From NCBI GenBank assembly GCA_018222665.1, contig JAAEZW010000015.1, positions 1 to 16,488 of the forward strand: a stretch of DNA of 16,488 nt, given 5' to 3'. This DNA comes from Paracoccaceae bacterium (lineage in GTDB: Bacteria > Pseudomonadota > Alphaproteobacteria > Rhodobacterales > Rhodobacteraceae). The position numbers were made by a program, and so were the translations under genes. How positions within the stretch are numbered: position 1 is the stretch's first letter; each line of letters opens with the position of its first letter. The notes under the pieces were generated by a model. It made no database searches and was not told where the DNA came from. It saw only the letters and a list, made by a program, of their open reading frames with translations. This document shows positions 12,365 through 16,488 of this stretch, in pieces.

Positions 12365-13512
12365 GTAAGGCCCTGTGCGCGTTTTGCGCATTGTTCAATC
12401 TTGAATATCATATCTAGGACCAATGCGACGGGGTCAAGGTTCACGGCGCGTCCGTGTTGAAATCTATTTGATAGGTCTTGGCACAGCTCGGCCCAATCCT
12501 GCGCGAACTGGGGCGCGGGGCAGAGTTTTGTGAATATCTCAATTTCGCCTGCATGCACCAATGAGGCAGGGGCGTTACCTGTGGCCCCAAAGACAGCCAA
12601 TCGTGAAAGCACGCGATCAAACATTAATGCAAGGATGTCTAAATCTTCGCTGCTGGTGCGACCGGCATATTGTTCTGAAAATTTGATTGCGCTGGGGCGA
12701 TCGATTGTTGGTGCTTGGGCAGTAAGGCTTAGAATTTGTTTGTAAACAGCCGGCCCGTTATGTTGGGCAAGGCGGATCGCCTCACCCGCTGATCCTGCGG
12801 ATAGGGTGGATAATGCCGCCATTTCGGCGGCATCAATCTCTAATTCTTGGGTCGCGAGAACAGCTTCAATATCGACTTGCGACAACGCGTTCAAGCGCAA
12901 AGTGCGACACCGCGAACGGATGGTTGGCAAAAGCCGAGAAGGTTGGTGAGAAATGAGCAACAAAATGGTGTGCTGTGGCGGTTCCTCTAACACTTTCAAA
13001 AGCGCATTCGCCGCGTTGACGTTCATGTCGTCGGCGGCATCAATGATGACAACGCGACGTCCACCATCCGCTGCGGACAGTGCGAAAAAGGATTTTAGTT
13101 TGCGGATTTCTTCAATCGTAATCTGCGCTTTGAACACCTTGCGTTTCGCATCATAGGGTCGGCGCACAACGCTTAACCTGCCCTCTGACCCTGCATGAAT
13201 GCGGCGCAGAACGGGGTGATCAGGGTCGATATCAAGCGTCTGGATCTCTTCAGGCGCATCGCCGAACAGGGATGGCCCCTCTTCCCTAATAGGAGAACAC
13301 AGCAGATATTTGGCAAGACGCCATGCAAAAGTGGCCTTGCCGATGCCCTTGGGCCCCGTGATCATCCATGCGTGATGCATGCGCCCTGCGTTTAGGGCAT
13401 CAAAGAATAAATTTTCGGCGTCCTGATGTCCAATCACTATGGCTGCCTCTGAGGGGTGTTTGGCTCCCTCAATCACGTCAGAGATTGGAATGCTGTCGTC
13501 ATCACTGCTCAT
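12361..13512 (-). CDS. holB: DNA polymerase III delta' subunit
   Basis: The 383-residue AAA+ protein carries a modified Walker A loop at about residues 53-60 (GPKGIGKA), a segment RRVVIIDAADDMNVNAANAL with the Walker B and following helix, LEEPPQHTILLLIS, and the SRCRTLRL sensor/arginine region, all as expected for delta' of the clamp loader. The N-terminus IGHQDAENLFFDAL matches the usual entry (G-H-x-A...F). It helps load the sliding clamp onto DNA. Start ATG at 13512 overlaps the tmk stop by four bases; its stop overlaps the tatD start. The tmk-holB-tatD order is a well-known bacterial arrangement. Confidence 0.92.
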   Translation of the reverse strand: MSSDDDSIPISDVIEGAKHPSEAAIVIGHQDAENLFFDALNAGRMHHAWMITGPKGIGKATFAWRLAKYLLCSPIREEGPSLFGDAPEEIQTLDIDPDHPVLRRIHAGSEGRLSVVRRPYDAKRKVFKAQITIEEIRKLKSFFALSAADGGRRVVIIDAADDMNVNAANALLKVLEEPPQHTILLLISHQPSRLLPTIRSRCRTLRLNALSQVDIEAVLATQELEIDAAEMAALSTLSAGSAGEAIRLAQHNGPAVYKQILSLTAQAPTIDRPSAIKFSEQYAGRTSSEDLDILALMFDRVLSRLAVFGATGNAPASLVHAGEIEIFTKLCPAPQFAQDWAELCQDLSNRFQHGRAVNLDPVALVLDMIFKIEQCAKRAQGLT

Positions 13513-14129
13513 AAGTGTTTTTGCACCACGTCCAAAACATCCGCCGCGACAACGTCGATATCGCGCAGCCCATCAATGATACGAAACCGATCTGCGTAGT
13601 CCTCGGCCAAGTTCAAAAAGCCAACACGCATCTTTTCCTGAAGCGATATGCCAAAATCTTCGAACCGTTCTTCGACGGTGTTTCTTGCCTTGGCGCGGGA
13701 CAATCCCAGTTTCGGGTCCAGATCAATCAAAACGGTTAAATCAGGATCACGCGGGATCATCAGGGTGTGGAGTTCATCCACCAGCGTGCGTAAATCCCCA
13801 CGGCTAAGCCCCTGATACATGCGAGTGCTATCGGCAAAGCGGTCGCAAATGACGATTTTTCCAGCATCCAGTGCGGGCAAGATTGTCTTTTCCAAGTGAT
13901 CGCGACGTGCGGCGGTGAACAATAAGATTTCGCTTTCCGCGGACCACCGATCTGGATCACCCTGCAAAACCAGTGCGCGAATTTCCTCGGCCCCTACGGA
14001 TCCACCAGGTTCGCGGGTAAGGACAACATCATGGCCCAAATCCTTCAATGTTTTGGCAAGGACTTTGGCCTGTGTGGATTTGCCAGAGCCGTCAATGCCC
14101 TCGAACGATATGAAGCGCCCTTTGCTCAC
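13509..14129 (-). CDS. tmk: Thymidylate kinase
   Basis: The 206-residue protein has the P-loop EGIDGSGKST (10-19), the REPGG motif (39-43) that contacts substrate, DRFADSTRMYQG (96-107) where the DR(Y/F) motif binds dTMP, and a LID region RAKARNTVEERFED (144-157). It converts dTMP to dTDP with ATP for DNA synthesis, in the cytoplasm. The start is GTG at 14129, overlapping the carboxypeptidase stop as GTGA. The length matches the family. Its stop overlaps the holB start. Confidence 0.95.
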   Translation of the reverse strand: MSKGRFISFEGIDGSGKSTQAKVLAKTLKDLGHDVVLTREPGGSVGAEEIRALVLQGDPDRWSAESEILLFTAARRDHLEKTILPALDAGKIVICDRFADSTRMYQGLSRGDLRTLVDELHTLMIPRDPDLTVLIDLDPKLGLSRAKARNTVEERFEDFGISLQEKMRVGFLNLAEDYADRFRIIDGLRDIDVVAADVLDVVQKHL

Positions 14130-15298
14130 AAGCCACTCTCGGGTTGGGAATTTACTTGGGACAGCAAAGATTGGCCCGCAGTCAAAACGCGTCTGAAAAA
14201 ACCACCGCGGGAAACGCTTTCTGCGGCGATCAGGGGAATTCGTGTGTCTTCCAACTCAGGGATTGTCACGACCAAATGCCCTAGATTGTCGCCTTTGTCG
14301 ATGGGGGCCGGAATTGGGTTCAGGTATTCAACGTCAAACTTCACCTCACCGTCACCCAATACGGGAACAAGCGTTGTCAGGTCTTGTGACAGTGCCAGCC
14401 CAACATCAGCGCTTGATCCATCCCACACAGTTGCGCGGGCAATGACATCGCTAGATTTCCCAAACCTGCGTGTGGAAAATTGGCGGAACGCCCAATTCAC
14501 AACGGCCTCGGCCTCATCCGCACGCTGATTGGTGCTGGACAGACCAGAGAGAACAAACACAATGCGACGTTCGCCCTGCTGTGCAGATCCAACAAGCCCA
14601 TAGCCTGCCTCTTGGGTGTGGCCCGTTTTTAACCCGTCCGCACCGATGCCCAAACCCAAAAGGGGATTGCGGTTGCGCGTGTTGGCGGGCGCGCGCCCGT
14701 CAAATTTAAATTCGCGCTGCGAAAACATGTCATAGAATTCGGGGAAATCTTCGATCAACCGCGTGGCAATCAGACCTAAATCGCGCATGCTCATCCGATG
14801 CATCGGATGTGGCCAACCATTGGAATTTTGAAACGTCGAATTTGTCATGCCCAATTGTTGTGCACGCCGTGTCATTAGGTTGGCAAAACCCGCCTCGGTT
14901 CCATCGGGCGAAAGCGCCTCGGCAATGACTGCGCAGGCATCATTGCCCGACAAGACGATAATACCACGCAGCAGGTCCGCCACTGAGACGCGGTCCGTTG
15001 TGTCCAAAAACATGGTCGATCCGCCATAAGACTCGGCATGTGCCGAAACGGGCAGTTTCTCATCAAGGCTCAGCTGGCCTGCACGTATAAATTCAAACGC
15101 GATATACAACGTCATCAACTTTGACATCGATGCAGGCGGCAACGGTGTATCCGCGTTTTTGCTTAACAGGACCGTACCCGTCCTCAGATCATAAATATAA
15201 GCCGCCTTTGCCTTTGTTTCAAAGGCATCGGCGCTGCCAACGGACAGGCCCAATAACAGAAGCGCACAGAAAAGCTTAATTTTTGACAGCATATGCAT
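14126..15298 (-). CDS. dac: D-alanyl-D-alanine carboxypeptidase (penicillin-binding protein 5/6 type)
   Basis: Serine-type carboxypeptidase (S11) with all three active-site motifs, numbered from the ATG at 15298 (390 residues): SMSK (57-60, catalytic serine and lysine), SGN (117-119), KTG (224-226). A signal peptide precedes (SKIKLFCALLLLGLSVGSAD, cleaved before AFETKAKA). A C-terminal beta-domain follows, ending RRVLTAGQSLLSQVNSQ as a probable amphipathic membrane anchor. It trims the terminal D-Ala from peptidoglycan stem peptides in the periplasm. Starts are possible at 15304 (TTG), 15298 and 15292; GGGA lies seven bases before 15298, which I prefer. It overlaps the 3' end of the SPOR gene by 23 bases. 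Confidence 0.92.
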   Translation of the reverse strand: MHMLSKIKLFCALLLLGLSVGSADAFETKAKAAYIYDLRTGTVLLSKNADTPLPPASMSKLMTLYIAFEFIRAGQLSLDEKLPVSAHAESYGGSTMFLDTTDRVSVADLLRGIIVLSGNDACAVIAEALSPDGTEAGFANLMTRRAQQLGMTNSTFQNSNGWPHPMHRMSMRDLGLIATRLIEDFPEFYDMFSQREFKFDGRAPANTRNRNPLLGLGIGADGLKTGHTQEAGYGLVGSAQQGERRIVFVLSGLSSTNQRADEAEAVVNWAFRQFSTRRFGKSSDVIARATVWDGSSADVGLALSQDLTTLVPVLGDGEVKFDVEYLNPIPAPIDKGDNLGHLVVTIPELEDTRIPLIAAESVSRGGFFRRVLTAGQSLLSQVNSQPESGL

Positions 15299-16070
15299 CT
15301 GCAAATCCCGCAGCTGTCACTGTTTTGCGCATGGCGGACATCTCTGCCGTTGTTGCCGCAGGCCCCACAATCACGCGCCAGAACGGTTTGTTGTTCAACG
15401 TCAGTTTGCTCATCGATGCATATAGCCCCTTTGCACTCATGCTGGATACTGCGCCGCGTGCGTTCGCCTCAACACCAAAGATCCCAATTTGGAGATATGG
15501 CTTGCGAAGACTGCTTAGCTTTGGTTTGGGCGCAGGCGTATCCGCAGCGGCAATCGCGGCTTCCGCGGTTTGTTGGATTGGATCCACGCTTTCTTCGATC
15601 ACTTGGTTCTCGGCTTTCTCAGCCTCGGGTGTTTCTACGGGGACCGATTGGCGGCGCAAGGCAACAACCGACACGTTAGTTGGCTGTCCGGCTAATATAC
15701 CCAAGGCGTCTGCCGCATCAGAAGAGAGTTGCAGGCTTGGTCCAGAGAATTCGCGCTCACGGCGGAAGAGGGCGCCAATGACGAATTTGCCGTTCTGTGG
15801 ATTTCGAATGATGACTTTTTCAGGGTCTTTTGCGTCCGGATGGGCCACCCAAAAACCTCCCAGTGATGGACGCCCGTCCCAAAGACCAGCTTCGGAAATA
15901 TTTACAACATCAGGTGCCTCAACATCGCGTTCTACCAAATTTGTCACCATGCTTGGCGCATCGGTGGATGTGTCTTCACCCAAGTCTAGCCCCACGCACC
16001 CCGCCAGAAGGGCAATCAAAATCCCGCATGCCGTCCATTTGGTTCCTGTTTTTTGTTTTGTGATCAGCAT
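15276..16070 (-). CDS. RlpA-like/SPOR-domain lipoprotein
   Basis: The 264-residue product starts with a lipoprotein signal (basic KQK-KW, hydrophobic core GILIALLAGC, lipobox LAGC with C25). Residues about 65-140 (GRPSLGGFWVAHPDAKDPEK, LQLSSDAADALGILAGQP) resemble the double-psi beta-barrel region of RlpA-type proteins as seen in Rhodobacterales. A Pro/Ala/Glu-rich linker follows, and then a C-terminal SPOR domain (YLQIGIFGVEANARGAVSSM, PFWRVIVGPAATTAEMSAM). SPOR domains bind glycan strands lacking stem peptides at the septum, which fits the neighbouring carboxypeptidase. The ATG at 16070 is preceded by GGGGA at good spacing. First gene of the operon. Confidence 0.85.
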   Translation of the reverse strand: MLITKQKTGTKWTACGILIALLAGCVGLDLGEDTSTDAPSMVTNLVERDVEAPDVVNISEAGLWDGRPSLGGFWVAHPDAKDPEKVIIRNPQNGKFVIGALFRREREFSGPSLQLSSDAADALGILAGQPTNVSVVALRRQSVPVETPEAEKAENQVIEESVDPIQQTAEAAIAAADTPAPKPKLSSLRKPYLQIGIFGVEANARGAVSSMSAKGLYASMSKLTLNNKPFWRVIVGPAATTAEMSAMRKTVTAAGFADAYAVKN

Positions 16071-16319
16071 GTTGTCCCCTTGCTGTCTTCTGCTCGTTTC
16101 GTGTTTTTTATGTTTTGTTAGAAACTTAACCCTAATTGCGTTTTATGAAAAGCCGCATCGTCAGTTTGCGCGAAACTTTTCTAACCCAAAAACATTGCCC
16201 AGCAGGCAAAGATTTTAGGTACCATAGCACAATATGATCGGCGTTTTCTGGCGGCCTTTTGAAAATTCTTCAAAATTGCACTTTTAGAATCAATTCGCAT
16301 GAACTAGAGGGAGATTGTC
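16071..16319. promoter_or_regulatory. Divergent intergenic region: operon leader and tRNA-Ser upstream region
   Basis: This A+T-rich segment must hold the minus-strand promoter for the SPOR-dac-tmk-holB-tatD-MBL-AEC operon and the plus-strand promoter for tRNA-Ser. A TTGCAC at about 16277 with 17-base spacing to ATGAAC just before the tRNA is the only candidate I can point to, and it is weak. No gene seen. Confidence 0.35.
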
Positions 16320-16409
16320 GGAGGAGTGGCAGAGTGGTTGAATGCACCGGTCTTGAAAACCGACGTACGTTAACGCGTACCGTGGGTTCGAATCCCACCT
16401 CCTCCGCCA
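16320..16409 (+). tRNA. tRNA-Ser(UGA)
   Basis: A complete 90-base tRNA with encoded CCA. Acceptor GGAGGAG pairs with CTCCTCC, the discriminator is G, the D arm contains AGTGGTTGAA, the anticodon loop is CTTGAAA (anticodon TGA), a long variable arm (ACGTACGTTAACGCGTAC) is of the serine type, and the T arm is GTGGG-TTCGAAT-CCCAC. It is intact, unlike the tRNA-Leu fragment at 6874. Confidence 0.95.
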
Positions 16410-16488
16410 TCACATTCCCCTAATGTTGGCAAGTCATTGAAAGCAAATAAGAGTTTGCATTCATTGTGGTTTTTGATCTATCCGTTAT
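16410..16488. other. Short right-edge flank after tRNA-Ser
   Basis: It contains a GCAAA/TTTGC inverted repeat (about 16443-16458) and no gene. No T-rich terminator is obvious within these 79 bases. Confidence 0.3.

Noticed and set aside
15283..16218. 311-residue plus-strand ORF
   Set aside because: Fully antisense to the SPOR lipoprotein gene, whose domains, lipobox and ribosome binding site are clear; long antisense frames are common in G+C-rich genes.
1..16488. CRISPR array, insertion sequence or integrase gene
   Set aside because: I looked for regularly spaced repeats, terminal inverted repeats with a transposase, and integrase-like proteins and found none in this window.

Overview
The window looks like a chromosomal segment of an alphaproteobacterium, most likely Rhodobacterales (Roseobacter group). 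The main reason is the minus-strand order SPOR/RlpA-like lipoprotein - D-Ala-D-Ala carboxypeptidase - tmk - holB - tatD - MBL-fold hydrolase, which I recall as typical of that order, together with the protein sequence style. No database was searched.

The window falls into two unlike halves. The left part (about 1-6870) is visibly A+T-rich and sparsely coding. It holds very small or unrecognised genes: a gene end cut by the window edge, a three-gene micro-operon of overlapping 28-32-residue proteins (two membrane peptides and one zinc-ribbon peptide, 1187-1460), an ABM-fold monooxygenase-like gene, a small divergent pair (2991-3134 and 3392-3811), a coiled-coil protein, three tiny lipoproteins (5011-5597), a glycine-zipper envelope protein and a secreted protein. 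Several stretches look coding but lack a start or are split between frames, which suggests decay.

This part ends at 6874-6930 with the 3' portion of a tRNA-Leu(GAG) gene, from the anticodon stem through an encoded CCA, with no 5' half in the window. That is the expected scar of a tyrosine-recombinase element integrated at a tRNA 3' end. I therefore read about 1-6870 as the distal end of a genomic island whose intact tRNA-Leu and integrase would lie to the left, outside the window.

The right part (about 6931-16488) is richer in G+C and looks like core genome. It has a small hypothetical ORF, a cytochrome b561, a 71-residue hypothetical protein, a stand-alone L-arginine:glycine amidinotransferase-type enzyme with a strong terminator, a decayed C-terminal fragment of an FMN-binding (PNPOx-like) protein, and then a long minus-strand operon with stop/start overlaps: SPOR/RlpA lipoprotein, dac, tmk, holB, tatD, MBL hydrolase and an AEC-family transporter. 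Upstream of that operon on the plus strand is an intact tRNA-Ser(UGA).

The most novel material is in the island: the translationally coupled micro-operon, and the lipoprotein trio next to envelope proteins immediately inside the attachment site.
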